From Faecalibacterium sp. I3-3-89 (GTDB taxonomy: Bacteria > Bacillota > Clostridia > Oscillospirales > Ruminococcaceae): a stretch of 64,000 nucleotides of DNA. Below the pieces are notes generated by a model. It did no database searches, was not told the origin of the DNA, and worked only from the letters and a program-made list of their open reading frames with translations. The stretch lies in the NCBI RefSeq assembly GCF_023347275.1, contig NZ_CP094468.1, positions 124,001 to 188,000 on the forward strand, in the 5' to 3' direction. The position numbers were made by a program, and so were the translations under genes. This document shows positions 1-9,072 of this stretch, piece by piece; position 1 is the stretch's first letter, and each line of letters opens with the position of its first letter.

Positions 1-1
1 A

Positions 2-808
2 TTAATCGAAGGGGTTCGCAGTGTCCTGACGCAGGAGCAGGTTGACCTCCATGTATTTCTGACCGATAACAAATTCTGCAACGAACGCCGCTGTCTGGAG
101 ACTGTGGTACATCAGAATTTTCACGGTTTCATCGTGGATGGTGTCAAATCGAGCATCCTCAGCCCAAATCTTGACTGCTACAAGGAGCTTTACCGACGTA
201 AGATCCCGGTGATATTCTACAACAACTTCTATCGGAACTTGCGCTGCCCCCGCGTAACGATCAATGATATCGAATGTGCCCATCAGCTGATAGAACGCCT
301 GATGGATGCCGGACACAGCCACATTGCAGGCATCTTCGTGTACGACAACTACCAGAGCGTAGAAAAGTTTCAAGGCATGGCGGAAGCGATGCGAAATCGT
401 GGTTTGGAACTGAACGATGATTACATCAAGTGGTGTATTTCGGACGAAGCCCACAACGAAAGCTATGTCCGTTCCATTGAAAGATTTCTGAAGAGCATCC
501 CTAAATGCACCGCTATCGTCTGCTGCAACTACATCATCTATCGGCTGGTCATGAAAACCCTGCAGAAAATGGGGAAGACTGTACCCGAAGATTATTCGCT
601 GGTCTGTTTTGATTATTCCGAAGAAACTTATCGGCAGGAGGATGTTACCTGCTCCGTGGAGCAAGGCTTCGAGATGGGACGTCAGCTTGCGCTGCGGCTT
701 ATGGAGATGATTTCCACCGGCGAATGCGATGACCGGAACTACACTTATGTCATGAAGCCCATCCTCTACGATGGCCATTCCATCCGGAAGCTCAAAAAGG
801 TAAAATAA
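2..808 (+). CDS. Sugar-responsive repressor, C-terminal effector domain (5' end outside window)
   Basis: The reading frame is open from the left edge, so the gene starts upstream and only about 268 residues are visible. What is present reads as a periplasmic-binding-protein-like effector domain of the LacI/GalR or AraR (GntR-PBP) type: a repeated alpha/beta pattern, the HGFIVDG segment, a switch to PVIFYNNFY, and a C-terminal VCFDYS/EQGFEMGRQLA region typical of these folds. The DNA-binding domain is not in the window, so AraR-like versus LacI-like cannot be settled. In this family the domain binds a sugar or sugar phosphate and releases the operator. A strong terminator follows directly, so it ends its transcription unit. 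Confidence 0.7.
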   Translation, partial: LIEGVRSVLTQEQVDLHVFLTDNKFCNERRCLETVVHQNFHGFIVDGVKSSILSPNLDCYKELYRRKIPVIFYNNFYRNLRCPRVTINDIECAHQLIERLMDAGHSHIAGIFVYDNYQSVEKFQGMAEAMRNRGLELNDDYIKWCISDEAHNESYVRSIERFLKSIPKCTAIVCCNYIIYRLVMKTLQKMGKTVPEDYSLVCFDYSEETYRQEDVTCSVEQGFEMGRQLALRLMEMISTGECDDRNYTYVMKPILYDGHSIRKLKKVK

Positions 809-847
809 AGATTCTCCCGGAGGCAGTACTGCTCTCCGGGAGAATCT
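809..847. terminator. Bidirectional intrinsic terminator
   Basis: A perfect 14-bp inverted repeat (809-822 and 834-847, arm AGATTCTCCCGGAG) encloses an 11-nt loop. It lies between the convergent stops of the repressor (808) and the radical SAM gene (850), so it can serve both strands. Confidence 0.85.
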
Positions 848-849
848 CT

Positions 850-1959
850 TTACCGGTTTTGTTGTGCCAGAAAATGTGCAGCAGTATGCAGGCGCGGAAG
901 CACATAGGCAAAGAACTGCTTATACGCTGCGCAAAAGCGGTTGCTTCCAGAGGCATCCCAATCTCGCTTGCATCCGCCCCGGCAGAGCAGCTGATAAGCA
1001 CATGCTGCGCATTCCGCCGGGCGTTTGCGGCCCTGTGCCAGAAATGTCTGGCTTGTGGGAGAATCAAGCGCATCTTCAACGGTACAGTGGCTCAGATTTC
1101 CCAGCTTCCACTCATCCAGAACATAAAAGTCACAGGGATAAAGGCTTCCGTCACCTTCTACGGTAAGATAATGTCCACAGGAACCGGAGGAAGCGCAGGA
1201 GGTAGGCGGCATTCCCAGCAGGATACGCAGATAGTCCTCAAAATTGCGAACGCTGATATAATTGCCTCGTTGCAGCTGCTGATACCAATTATCAAAGACG
1301 CCGCACAGAAAACGACCATAAAGTTCCGGCGTTAGAGAATATGCCTGCCCTCCAATCGTATCAAGTGGGTCAAGACATGGGATGAATTGCAGATTGTGCT
1401 GTCCCAACTCGCAGAGGCATTTGAAGGCTCGCTGCGGCTTTCTGGCCAGCTGTCCGGTCACAACACAGAGCAGATTCGTTTCGACCCTGTAGGCATCCAG
1501 CAGCGCAAGCGCATGAGTTACTTTATCCCATGTGCCCTGCCCAGCTGCGTCCAGCCGATAGAGATCATGGTTCTCCTGTGTGCCGTCCAGAGAGAGGCCT
1601 ACGAGGAAAGAGTTGGCTTTGAAAAAGGAAGCCCACTCTTCATCCAGACAAATGCCATTGGTCTGGATGCTGTGGAACACAGAGATATTGCGCTGCATGG
1701 AACGCTCCGTTTCCAGAAAGAACCGGAAGAAATCCAACCCGGCAAGAGTCGGTTCGCCGCCCTGAAACAGAAAATGGACGCTGCCGCCTTCCTCTGTGGC
1801 TGCAAAAGCCTTTTCAACCAGTTCTCCTGCCATTTCATGGGAAAGCAGTCCCATATTTTTGCAGGCTCGGCTGTTGGAAACATCGTCATAAAAGCAGTAC
1901 CGGCAACGCAGATTGCACAGGCTGGACGCTGGCTTGACGAGAAATGTATTATGTTTCAT
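850..1959 (-). CDS. Anaerobic sulfatase-maturating-enzyme-like radical SAM protein
   Basis: A 369-residue protein starting MKHNTFLVKPASSLCNLRC. The CNLRCRYC segment (Cx3Cx2C) at about residues 15-22 binds the radical SAM 4Fe-4S cluster, with GGEPTL just after. The C-terminal half carries SPASM-type cysteines (CASSGSCGHY, PCDFYVL, CAACAYQLLCRGGCKRD) for auxiliary clusters. Layout and length match anSME enzymes, which oxidise an active-site Cys or Ser of sulfatases to formylglycine. No sulfatase gene is in the window, so the substrate is inferred; a peptide-modifying SPASM enzyme is the alternative. A GGAGGGA ribosome site precedes the ATG. Confidence 0.8.
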   Translation of the reverse strand: MKHNTFLVKPASSLCNLRCRYCFYDDVSNSRACKNMGLLSHEMAGELVEKAFAATEEGGSVHFLFQGGEPTLAGLDFFRFFLETERSMQRNISVFHSIQTNGICLDEEWASFFKANSFLVGLSLDGTQENHDLYRLDAAGQGTWDKVTHALALLDAYRVETNLLCVVTGQLARKPQRAFKCLCELGQHNLQFIPCLDPLDTIGGQAYSLTPELYGRFLCGVFDNWYQQLQRGNYISVRNFEDYLRILLGMPPTSCASSGSCGHYLTVEGDGSLYPCDFYVLDEWKLGNLSHCTVEDALDSPTSQTFLAQGRKRPAECAACAYQLLCRGGCKRDWDASGSNRFCAAYKQFFAYVLPRLHTAAHFLAQQNR

Positions 1960-2106
1960 AGAGATTCCCTCCGTGCTTCGCAGTTCTTAAAACAAGGATA
2001 CCGGAAAATACGGGCTTTCGCAAGCAGTAACAGTTAAAAGCTGTTTGAAATAGTAAGAAAACGAATATAGTTGTCCGAAAATCAAAAAAAGGAGAAGAAA
2101 ACTTGT

Positions 2107-2694
2107 ATGGATGAAAATAAAACATACGGTACACGGTTAGCACGGCTTTGGAAGCTGTTTTTGAGTACGCTGTACATTAGCAGCTTTACCTTCGGCGGCG
2201 GCTTTGTCATCGTGACCTTTATGAAGAAAAAATTTGTAGATGAGCTGCACTGGATCGATGAACAGGAAATGCTGGATATGACAGCGTTGGCGCAGTCCTC
2301 TCCGGGCGCAATCGCGGTCAATGCTGCAATTCTGGTAGGCTGGCAGGTAGAAGGCTTGATTGGAATGATCGTGGCAGTGTTGGGCACCATCATCCCACCT
2401 ATGGTCATTCTTTCAGTCATTTCTGTGTTCTACAATGCTTTTGCCACCAATCGCTATATCGCGTTGTTACTCAAGGGAATGCAGGCTGGTGTGGCGGCGG
2501 TCATTCTGGATGTTGTATTCGACCTCGGCGGCAAGGTGCTGAAGACCCGCTCATGGGTGTATATTGCCCTGATGGTCGCAGCGTTTGTCGCAAATACGGT
2601 GTTTGATGTCAATGTGGTGGTGGTCATCCTTGCCGCTGCAGTATTCGGCGTGGTGCTGGCTCTGGTCCAGTGGAAAAAAGGTGGTGCAAAATGA
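2107..2694 (+). CDS. Chromate transporter family protein, first half
   Basis: A membrane protein of about 195 residues with the CHR-family signature FTFGGGFVIVTFM near the N-terminus and the SSPGAIAVNAA motif after it, then several hydrophobic segments. The two adjacent genes together form the usual split (short-chain) CHR transporter pair, which exports or exchanges chromate or a similar oxyanion. I chose the ATG at 2107 over the upstream TTG at 2071 because the AAGGAGAAG ribosome site (about 2089-2097) sits just before it. The stop overlaps the next start by ATGA, showing translational coupling. The true substrate in an anaerobe is unknown. Confidence 0.82.
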   Translation: MDENKTYGTRLARLWKLFLSTLYISSFTFGGGFVIVTFMKKKFVDELHWIDEQEMLDMTALAQSSPGAIAVNAAILVGWQVEGLIGMIVAVLGTIIPPMVILSVISVFYNAFATNRYIALLLKGMQAGVAAVILDVVFDLGGKVLKTRSWVYIALMVAAFVANTVFDVNVVVVILAAAVFGVVLALVQWKKGGAK

Positions 2695-3254
2695 TCTACT
2701 TACAGCTTTTTCTCAGCTTTTTGCAGGTGGGTATGTTCAGCGTAGGCGGCGGCTATGCGGCCATGCCCCTGATCCAGAGCCAAGTGGTGGAACAACATGG
2801 CTGGCTGACGATGCAGGAGTTTACTGACCTCATCACGATTGCAGAAATGACCCCTGGTCCCATTGCGGTCAACTCGGCAACTTTTGTTGGTTTGCGTATC
2901 GCGCAGGTACCCGGAGCCATCATTGCAACACTAGGTTGCATTACACCGGCGCTGTTCTTTGTTTCACTTCTATCCTACATCTATCGTAAATACAAGGATA
3001 TTTCTCTGCTGCAAAGTGTTCTGGCCTGCCTGCGTCCGGTCATTGTAGCGCTTATCTTTGGTGCAGGTCTTTCTATACTGTCTATGGTGGTGTTCGGAGA
3101 GAGTGCAAAGACGCTCGCCAACGTAGACTGGATCGGCATCGGCAGTTTTGCATCGGCATTTTTTGTCCTACGGAAGCTCAAGTGGAATCCCATCCTGACC
3201 ATGTGCCTGTGCGGCGTGGCCGGGCTTGGACTTCACATTTTGCTCGGAATATAA
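2691..3254 (+). CDS. Chromate transporter family protein, second half
   Basis: A 187-residue membrane protein, the second CHR domain: FSVGGGYAAMPLI then EMTPGPIAVNSATFVG, matching the repeated motif of its partner. Start 2691 overlaps the previous stop (ATGA), with an AAGGTGG ribosome site inside the upstream gene. In split CHR systems the two halves are inserted in opposite orientations and form a heterodimer; that is family knowledge. No regulator gene is adjacent. Confidence 0.82.
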   Translation: MIYLQLFLSFLQVGMFSVGGGYAAMPLIQSQVVEQHGWLTMQEFTDLITIAEMTPGPIAVNSATFVGLRIAQVPGAIIATLGCITPALFFVSLLSYIYRKYKDISLLQSVLACLRPVIVALIFGAGLSILSMVVFGESAKTLANVDWIGIGSFASAFFVLRKLKWNPILTMCLCGVAGLGLHILLGI

Positions 3255-3301
3255 TCTTAAGACAATTTGTCTGTTGGAATCATGAAAATAAATCATTGGG
3301 C

Positions 3302-3330
3302 TTGCAATCAGGGCAAAACTGTGGTATATA
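3302..3330 (+). promoter_or_regulatory. Sigma-A-type promoter for the serine recombinase
   Basis: TTGCAA (3302-3307), 17-bp spacer, TATATA (3325-3330), about 70 bp before the recombinase start. Confidence 0.5.
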
Positions 3331-3398
3331 CATTATACGAAACATTGCTTTGATGAACGTATTACCGTTCAATGACGTATAAAATGGAGGTGCCCGCC

Positions 3399-4928
3399 AT
3401 GACCGCCGTGATCTATGCTCGCTATTCCTCGGACAACCAGCGCGAAGAATCCATCGAAGGCCAGATCCGGGAATGCACGGCTTATGCCGAGAAAAATGGC
3501 ATCACCATCGTCAAGCACTATATTGACCGTGCTATCTCTGCCAAGACGGACAACCGCCCGGAGTTCCAGCAGATGATTAAGGACAGCGACAAGAAGCTGT
3601 TTGACATTGTGCTGGTCTGGAAGCTGGACCGTTTTGCTCGGAACCGCTACGACAGTGCCCGGTATAAGACCCAACTGAAGAAGAACGGCGTCAAGCTCAT
3701 GTCTGCCACCGAGATCATCTCCGAGGGGCCGGAGGGCATTATTCTGGAATCTGTGCTGGAAGGTTATGCCGAGTATTATTCCGCTGACCTTGCCGAGAAG
3801 GTCGTGCGTGGACAGACCGAGAACATCCTGAAAGGCCGCTGTAACGGTGGCCGTGGAACCTTTGGGTACACGCTGGATTCCGAGCGGAAGTTCCACATCG
3901 ACCCTCTCACCTCGCCTTTTGTGCTTGAATCGTTCAAGAAGTACAATGAAGGCTCCACTATGAAGGAGATTCGGGACTGGCTGAACGAAAACGGCATCAA
4001 GAACCCGGTGGGCGGTGCATTTACTTATAACAGCGTTGAACATATGCTCAAGAACCGGCGGTACATCGGAGAACTGAAATTCCGGGATGTGGTCGTGCCG
4101 GATGCTATCCCGCCCATCATTCCACTGGAACTGTTTGAGGATGTGCAGAAGAAAATCGCCAAAAACAAAAAAGCCCCTGCCCGTAGAAAGGCAGAGGATG
4201 ACTATCTGCTCACCACCAAGCTGTTCTGCGGCTACTGTGGGGCGTTGATGTTTGGCGAAAGCGGCACAAGCCGGACGGGTGAAGTCCACCGCTACTATAA
4301 ATGTGCCACTGCCAAAAAGCACAAGGGCTGCAAGAAAAAGACCGTCCGCAAACAGTGGCTGGAAGATTTGGTAGTCAACCAGACCATGCAGCTTGTGAAA
4401 GACGATGCCGCTATGGAATCCATCATCGCCAAGGTGATGGAACTGCAAAATAAGGAGAACACCAACATTCCACTCTATGAGAAGCAGCTTCGGGATGCGG
4501 AATCTGGTATCCAGAATATGCTGAACGCGATTCAAGCTGGAATCCTGACCAGTTCCACCAAGGAGCGGCTGGAGCAGCTGGAAGAAACCAAGCGTGAGCT
4601 TGAAGCCCGCATTGCGGAAGAAAAGCTGGCGAAGCCGAAAGTGACCGAAGAATTCATTCGGTTCTGGCTGCTGCGGTTTCGCAAGCTGGACATGAGCCTG
4701 AAAGACCAGCGGCAGGCGCTGGTGGATACTTTCATCAATGCGATTTACCTGTATGATGATAAGGTTCTCATTACCTTTAACTATAAAGAAGGGACACAGA
4801 CCGTGACTTTTGGAGAAGCGACAGAAGTTGCATCCGAGGGAAATGGTTCGGATTTGGATTGCTTTACTGCACCAGAAAATGCCGTGAAATCGAAAGATTT
4901 CATGGCTTTTTTGTTTTGTAAGCCATGA
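3399..4928 (+). CDS. Large serine recombinase (site-specific integrase)
   Basis: About 509 residues. The N-terminal resolvase domain has the catalytic serine in YARYSSDNQ and the arginines of REESIEGQIREC, then a recombinase domain (about 170-270), a zinc ribbon (CGYCGALMFGESG ... YYKCATAKKHKGC, about 285-325), and a long coiled coil (about 355-425) that in large serine integrases controls directionality. The ATG at 3399 has a GGAGGT site 7 nt upstream and is preferred over an in-frame ATG at 3372. It borders the accessory region and may be the integrase of one of the elements layered here. The C-terminal tail runs into the direct repeat beginning at 4929, so its end may be recombined. Confidence 0.9.
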   Translation: MTAVIYARYSSDNQREESIEGQIRECTAYAEKNGITIVKHYIDRAISAKTDNRPEFQQMIKDSDKKLFDIVLVWKLDRFARNRYDSARYKTQLKKNGVKLMSATEIISEGPEGIILESVLEGYAEYYSADLAEKVVRGQTENILKGRCNGGRGTFGYTLDSERKFHIDPLTSPFVLESFKKYNEGSTMKEIRDWLNENGIKNPVGGAFTYNSVEHMLKNRRYIGELKFRDVVVPDAIPPIIPLELFEDVQKKIAKNKKAPARRKAEDDYLLTTKLFCGYCGALMFGESGTSRTGEVHRYYKCATAKKHKGCKKKTVRKQWLEDLVVNQTMQLVKDDAAMESIIAKVMELQNKENTNIPLYEKQLRDAESGIQNMLNAIQAGILTSSTKERLEQLEETKRELEARIAEEKLAKPKVTEEFIRFWLLRFRKLDMSLKDQRQALVDTFINAIYLYDDKVLITFNYKEGTQTVTFGEATEVASEGNGSDLDCFTAPENAVKSKDFMAFLFCKP

Positions 4929-5131
4929 GTGCACGGTTTCTGCACGGTTTTTGCACGGTCGGTGTTTTCCATGTCCGATGATGTAGGGCGCTGTATTGCA
5001 TTGCAATCAGTGCCCTTTTTTGCATCAGGTGAGCAGGGCCAGGCGCAGCTTTGCCTTCATTTCCGGGTCGGCATCCTTGAGCAATTCCAATAGAGCCGTC
5101 ATGGAGATGGTGGGTTCGCCTGCGGCGGGTA
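4929..5131. repeat. 203-bp direct repeat, copy A (integrase 3' end and flank)
   Basis: Matches 12103-12305 without gaps over 203 bp, with about 8 differences counted by eye. It starts with three spaced copies of TGCACGG and continues into the last 36 codons of a tyrosine integrase on the minus strand. The two copies bracket the restriction/TIR/AlbA island. Confidence 0.9.
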
Positions 5132-5267
5132 CAGCCTGCGGGCTGGAAGCGTCGGGCTTGGCATAGAAGCCGCTTTCAAACTTCTTGCCCAGTTCCACAC
5201 GGGAGGACTGCTGGATATGGGCGTAGGTGTTCACCAGCATATCCGCACTGGCGTGTCCTGTATAGTA
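5025..5267 (-). pseudogene. Tyrosine integrase, C-terminal fragment
   Basis: The frame reads YYTGHASADMLVNTYAHI, the last conserved box of phage/ICE tyrosine integrases including the catalytic Tyr, followed by a short tail ending at the stop at 5025. Homology stops at about 5267; the remaining 300 or so residues are absent. It is a remnant left by deletion or recombination. Its last 36 codons occur again at 12199-12305. Confidence 0.8.
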
Positions 5268-5296
5268 CCATCAATAAATGGAAGGGAGGGCGGCGG

Positions 5297-5919
5297 ATGT
5301 TCAGCATTACAGGAATTGACCTGTTGGAGCAGGAGCTTTTGAACCATGAACGCACCCTCCTTGAGATTTTGCTTCAGGACAAGACCACCAAGAAAAACAT
5401 CATCTGGGCAACCGATGATTACGCCGAACTGGGCGAACCATACAGCTTCAAAAAAGAAATCCTGCCGGAACTGGTTACAGGCGAACAGGACAGTCTGATT
5501 CAGCCCAGAGTGGAAAAAGCAGTGGAGCATCAGACCAACCGCACCCGTGATAAAGCAGAGGTGTTTACCCCCAGTTGGATCTGCAACGCACAGAACAATC
5601 TGGTGGATGAGCAGTGGTTTGGCAGGAAGGATGTTTTCAACATCCAGAAGGAGATGTCGTGGAAAGCAACGGCTGACAAAATCGCCTTCCCGGACGACCG
5701 TCAGCACACATGGCAGAAATATGTGGATGCACAGCGGCTGGAAATCTCCTGCGGCGAGGTCCCTATCTGGTAAGCCGCTACGACACCGTAACGGGCGAAA
5801 CCATTCCCATTTCCAAGCGAATTGGCCTGCTGGACCGCAAGCTGCGTGTTATCAGCGAAAACACGGACACCGAAGAACAGATTGAACTGTGCCCCGGATG
5901 CAAAAAGATGGCGGCATGA
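5297..5919 (+). pseudogene. Restriction-modification N6-adenine methylase subunit, N-terminal remnant with frameshift
   Basis: The first frame (5297-5773) contains TRDKAEVFTPSWICNAQNNL, the start of a type I/II-like DNA methylase subunit common in gut Clostridia. At about 5760 the frame breaks: the conserved YLVSRYDTVTGE segment continues in the next frame to 5919, so one base seems lost near GGTCCC. After the ENTDTEEQ segment the family sequence stops and an unrelated tail ending at 5919 follows, so the catalytic NPPF-type domain is missing. The gene is therefore dead. It was probably the M subunit upstream of the gene at 6789. Confidence 0.75.
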
Positions 5920-5929
5920 GGCTCTGATA

Positions 5930-5958
5930 TTTACAGCGCCTGACTAACGTGATACAAT
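5930..5958 (+). promoter_or_regulatory. Promoter of the DpnI-like gene
   Basis: TTTACA (5930-5935), 17-bp spacer, TACAAT (5953-5958), 36 bp before the start codon. It gives the endonuclease its own transcript, independent of the broken methylase. Confidence 0.65.
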
Positions 5959-5994
5959 CATAAAAAGCAATATCCGGTGTGAGGATTTTGAACT

Positions 5995-6759
5995 ATGAAC
6001 TTGTGCTTTGACCAATCGCTTGGACTTGGATATAAAAGCAATTCACAGAAAATCCGTGTAATGAGCGAAAGCTGGGTCAACGACAATATTTTCTGCCCAG
6101 TATGTGGAAACGCTCGAATTTCAAAATTGGAAAATAACCGCCCTGTTGCAGACTTTCAGTGCCCATCCTGTGGGGAAATCTTTGAGTTAAAAAGTAAAGA
6201 TGGAAGAATTGGAAGAAAAATATCGGATGGTGCATACGATACCATGATAAGTCGCATAACCAGTATGACAAATCCCGATTTGTTGGTTATGCACTACTCC
6301 TCTTTACAGGTCGTCGATTTAACAGTTGTTCCCAAATTCTTCTTTACACCTACAGTAATCGAAAAGAGAAAACCGTTATCGCCAACTGCCAGACGTGCTG
6401 GATGGGTCGGTTGCAATATTTTGTACGGTGATATTCCAGAACAAGGGCGAATCCCTATTATTGAAAATCAGAATTTCCGCAGTAAGGATCGTATCGTACA
6501 AGACTATGCAAGAATCAAACATCTGCAAACGGGATCTATTGAAAAGCGTGGATGGCTGTTTGATGTACTCAACTGTGTAAACGCTATCCCGACGAAAGAT
6601 TTTTATCTGAAGGATGTTTATGTGTTTGCAGACAAACTGAAGATTCAGCATCCCGACAATCAAAACATTGAAGCGAAGATTCGCCAACAGATGCAATTTC
6701 TTCGGGATAAAGGGATGATCGAATTTCTGGAACGAGGTCATTACCGAAAACTTTTGTAG
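5995..6759 (+). CDS. DpnI-type methyl-directed restriction endonuclease
   Basis: 254 residues, the length of DpnI, and alignable with it by eye along its whole length: YKSNSQK near the N-terminus, a CPVCGN/CPSCGE zinc-binding pair, ENNRPVADF, the PD-(D/E)XK catalytic segment EIFELKSKDG, APTARRAGW-like SPTARRAGWVGCNI, and a C-terminal winged helix ending in IRQQMQFLRDKGMIEFLERG. DpnI cuts GATC only when the adenine is methylated, so it needs no cognate methylase and is incompatible with Dam methylation in the host. The gene is clearly more AT-rich than its neighbours and has its own promoter. It sits between two remnants of another R-M system and seems to have replaced the middle of that locus. 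Confidence 0.92.
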   Translation: MNLCFDQSLGLGYKSNSQKIRVMSESWVNDNIFCPVCGNARISKLENNRPVADFQCPSCGEIFELKSKDGRIGRKISDGAYDTMISRITSMTNPDLLVMHYSSLQVVDLTVVPKFFFTPTVIEKRKPLSPTARRAGWVGCNILYGDIPEQGRIPIIENQNFRSKDRIVQDYARIKHLQTGSIEKRGWLFDVLNCVNAIPTKDFYLKDVYVFADKLKIQHPDNQNIEAKIRQQMQFLRDKGMIEFLERGHYRKLL

Positions 6760-6788
6760 ATCCGGCAGGAGCAAAGACGCAAGCGGGA

Positions 6789-8870
6789 GTGGGCGACCCT
6801 GCACGGGATTTCCGTCCTCTGCCGGCTGGCGCACAGGTGGGTGATTTTGTCCACGAGGACGATGTGCAGCTGTTCCATACCCTGTCGGACAAGCTCAGCG
6901 AGCAGAAAGCCGCCAAAAAGGAAACTAAAGTCCACATCAACCATCAGGGGCTGACGGGCGAGGAATACGAAAAGGCAGACAAGATTTCCAACAAGCCCAA
7001 GCGGGAGCGCACCAAAGAGGACGATGACCTGCTCAAAAAACTGCAAGAGCAGAAGAAAGAGCGCGAGAAGGTCATCCGGCTGCTGCGGAATGTGTCCATC
7101 CGTCTGCCCCTGCTGATTTACGGTGCCAAGGTGGACCTGACCGAGAGCATCAAGATGGCAGACTTCATCACGCTGGTGGATGAGGAATCCTGGCAGGAGT
7201 TTATGCCCAAAACCGTGGACAAGTCCCTGTTCCGCAAGCTGCTGAAATACTACGACGAGGATGTGGTCAGCGGAGCAGGTCTGCGCATCCGCCGCATGGC
7301 AAAGGCTGCGGACGAGCTGCTGCCCACCGAGCGTGTGAAGCGCATTGCCGAGATCTTCAGCCACTTCCGCAACCCCGACAAGGAAACTGTTCTGACCCCG
7401 TGGCGGGTGGTGAACCTTCATCTGAGCAGCATGGTGGGCGGCTACTGCTTCCTCAACGAGCAGTTCGACTCGCAGGAGGTTCTGGAGGAGCCTCGTCTGG
7501 TGGATCAGGGGCAGGTCACGGAGGACATCTTCCTCAACCCGGAGGCACGGATTCTGGAAATGAACTCCAAATCCGGCTTGTATCCTTTGTATATGGCATA
7601 CAGCCTGTACGCCATGAAGCTGCCCGGCCCGGAGGACAAGCTGCCGCTGGAGCAGACACAGGCTCTCTGGCAGGAAACCGTGGAGCAGCAGATCTTTGTT
7701 CTGTGCAAGACCCGGATGGCAGAAAGCATCACCCGGCGGACGCTGGTGGGCTATCAGGATTGGACGGTCAACACCACCTACATTCCGCACCTGCTGGAAC
7801 GGATGGAAAAAGACCCACAGCGTCTGGCAAAGAAGCTGCAGCGAACCGATACATGGGGAAAGGAGGGACAGCCCATGAATTTTGATGCCATTGTGGGCAA
7901 TCCGCCGTATCAGGAGGATACAGGCGGCGGAAGCGCAGCCAATGTGGCGGCAAAGCAGGCACGCCCGGTTTATAACCTGTTTGTGGATCAGGCAAAAACC
8001 ATGCAGCCCCACTATATCTCCATGATTATGCCGGCACGCTGGTATGCTGGCGGCATCGGACTGAACGATTTCCGCAATGAGATGCTGAACGATCCACATC
8101 TGATCAGGCTGACGGATTTTGTGAACTCCAAAGACTGCTTCAGCACCGTAGATATTGCAGGCGGCATTTGCTATTTCCTGTGGGATCGGGATAAGGAGGA
8201 GGTCTGCGAGGTTACAAACGTCAGCGGTCTGGAACGCCATACCATGCGGCGCAACCTTAATGAATTTGGGGAAATCTTCATTCGGTCGAATGAATCGCTG
8301 TCCATCATCCATAAGGTTCTGAGCCGTTCGGAACACTTCCTGACCGATCGGGTGCAGCCTATTGATGCCTTTGGATTCCCCTCTGCGGCTCGTGGCGAAA
8401 AAGAACCCTTTGATGGTTGCATTTCCCTTATTCACAGCCAAGGCATTGGCTATATTAAGAGAAGCGATGTCAAGAAAAACGCAGAGCTGATCGACAAGTA
8501 CAAGGCGACGATCTCCATTCTGGTTCCCTGTAATGGTGAGGTTGGCATTGACCCGTCCAAGGGATATAAGGCAATCACAACACCCCGGATTGAGATTCCG
8601 GGAGAAGTGAACACCTTCTCCTATCTGGTTCTGGGCGCATTCGATACCGAAGCAGAAATCAAAAACTACAAGCAGTATCTGATGTGTAAGTTTACTCGCT
8701 TCATGCTGCGCCTGACCTATTCTTCCATGCACATTGCAAGAGCAAACTTTATCTTTGTGCCCGATCAGGATTTTACGGAGGAATGGACGGACGAAAAGCT
8801 GTACAAGAAGTACGAGCTGACGGAAGATGAGATTGCGTTTATTGAGAGTACGATTAGAGTGATGGAGTGA
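6789..8870 (+). CDS. Eco57I-like N6-adenine methyltransferase/restriction subunit, probably 5'-truncated
   Basis: 693 residues from a GTG; the frame is open further upstream (to before 6723) and the TFVDPAGAKTQAGVG sequence before the GTG looks like coding continuation. Methylase motif I is the variant ILEMNSKSGLYPLY (about residues 253-266) and motif IV is NPPYQE (about 370), which identify an N6-adenine MTase of Eco57I/ISP type; the C-terminal 250 residues resemble a target-recognition region. Relatives I know carry a DEAD-type helicase ahead of this part; none is visible here. It lies directly after the DpnI-like gene, with no promoter of its own seen. Probably a remnant or a methylase-only derivative; activity is uncertain. 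Confidence 0.7.
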   Translation: MGDPARDFRPLPAGAQVGDFVHEDDVQLFHTLSDKLSEQKAAKKETKVHINHQGLTGEEYEKADKISNKPKRERTKEDDDLLKKLQEQKKEREKVIRLLRNVSIRLPLLIYGAKVDLTESIKMADFITLVDEESWQEFMPKTVDKSLFRKLLKYYDEDVVSGAGLRIRRMAKAADELLPTERVKRIAEIFSHFRNPDKETVLTPWRVVNLHLSSMVGGYCFLNEQFDSQEVLEEPRLVDQGQVTEDIFLNPEARILEMNSKSGLYPLYMAYSLYAMKLPGPEDKLPLEQTQALWQETVEQQIFVLCKTRMAESITRRTLVGYQDWTVNTTYIPHLLERMEKDPQRLAKKLQRTDTWGKEGQPMNFDAIVGNPPYQEDTGGGSAANVAAKQARPVYNLFVDQAKTMQPHYISMIMPARWYAGGIGLNDFRNEMLNDPHLIRLTDFVNSKDCFSTVDIAGGICYFLWDRDKEEVCEVTNVSGLERHTMRRNLNEFGEIFIRSNESLSIIHKVLSRSEHFLTDRVQPIDAFGFPSAARGEKEPFDGCISLIHSQGIGYIKRSDVKKNAELIDKYKATISILVPCNGEVGIDPSKGYKAITTPRIEIPGEVNTFSYLVLGAFDTEAEIKNYKQYLMCKFTRFMLRLTYSSMHIARANFIFVPDQDFTEEWTDEKLYKKYELTEDEIAFIESTIRVME

Positions 8871-8958
8871 GGTGAATGGGCAGCACAGGAGGTAATGGAC
8901 AAGAATGATCGGCCATCCGAATTAAAAAGTAATCTTTAATTATATCACATTGAACGGT

Positions 8959-9004
8959 GAAAAATCCAGTACCATTTTCGTTGAAATAGGGTACTGGATT
9001 TTTC
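8959..9004. terminator. Intrinsic terminator
   Basis: Perfect 15-bp inverted repeat (8959-8973 and 8990-9004, arm GAAAAATCCAGTACC) with A/T-rich ends, so it can work on both strands. It separates the methylase gene from the TIR-like gene. Confidence 0.8.
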
Positions 9005-9072
9005 GCCAAGCACTATGATATGATGATGGCAGGAAAAATAGATTTTGGATAAAGAATCAGGAGGAACCCCAA

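Noticed and set aside
3369..5006. 545-codon minus-strand frame opposite the serine recombinase
   Set aside because: The plus strand has complete recombinase motifs; the antisense product is a shadow.
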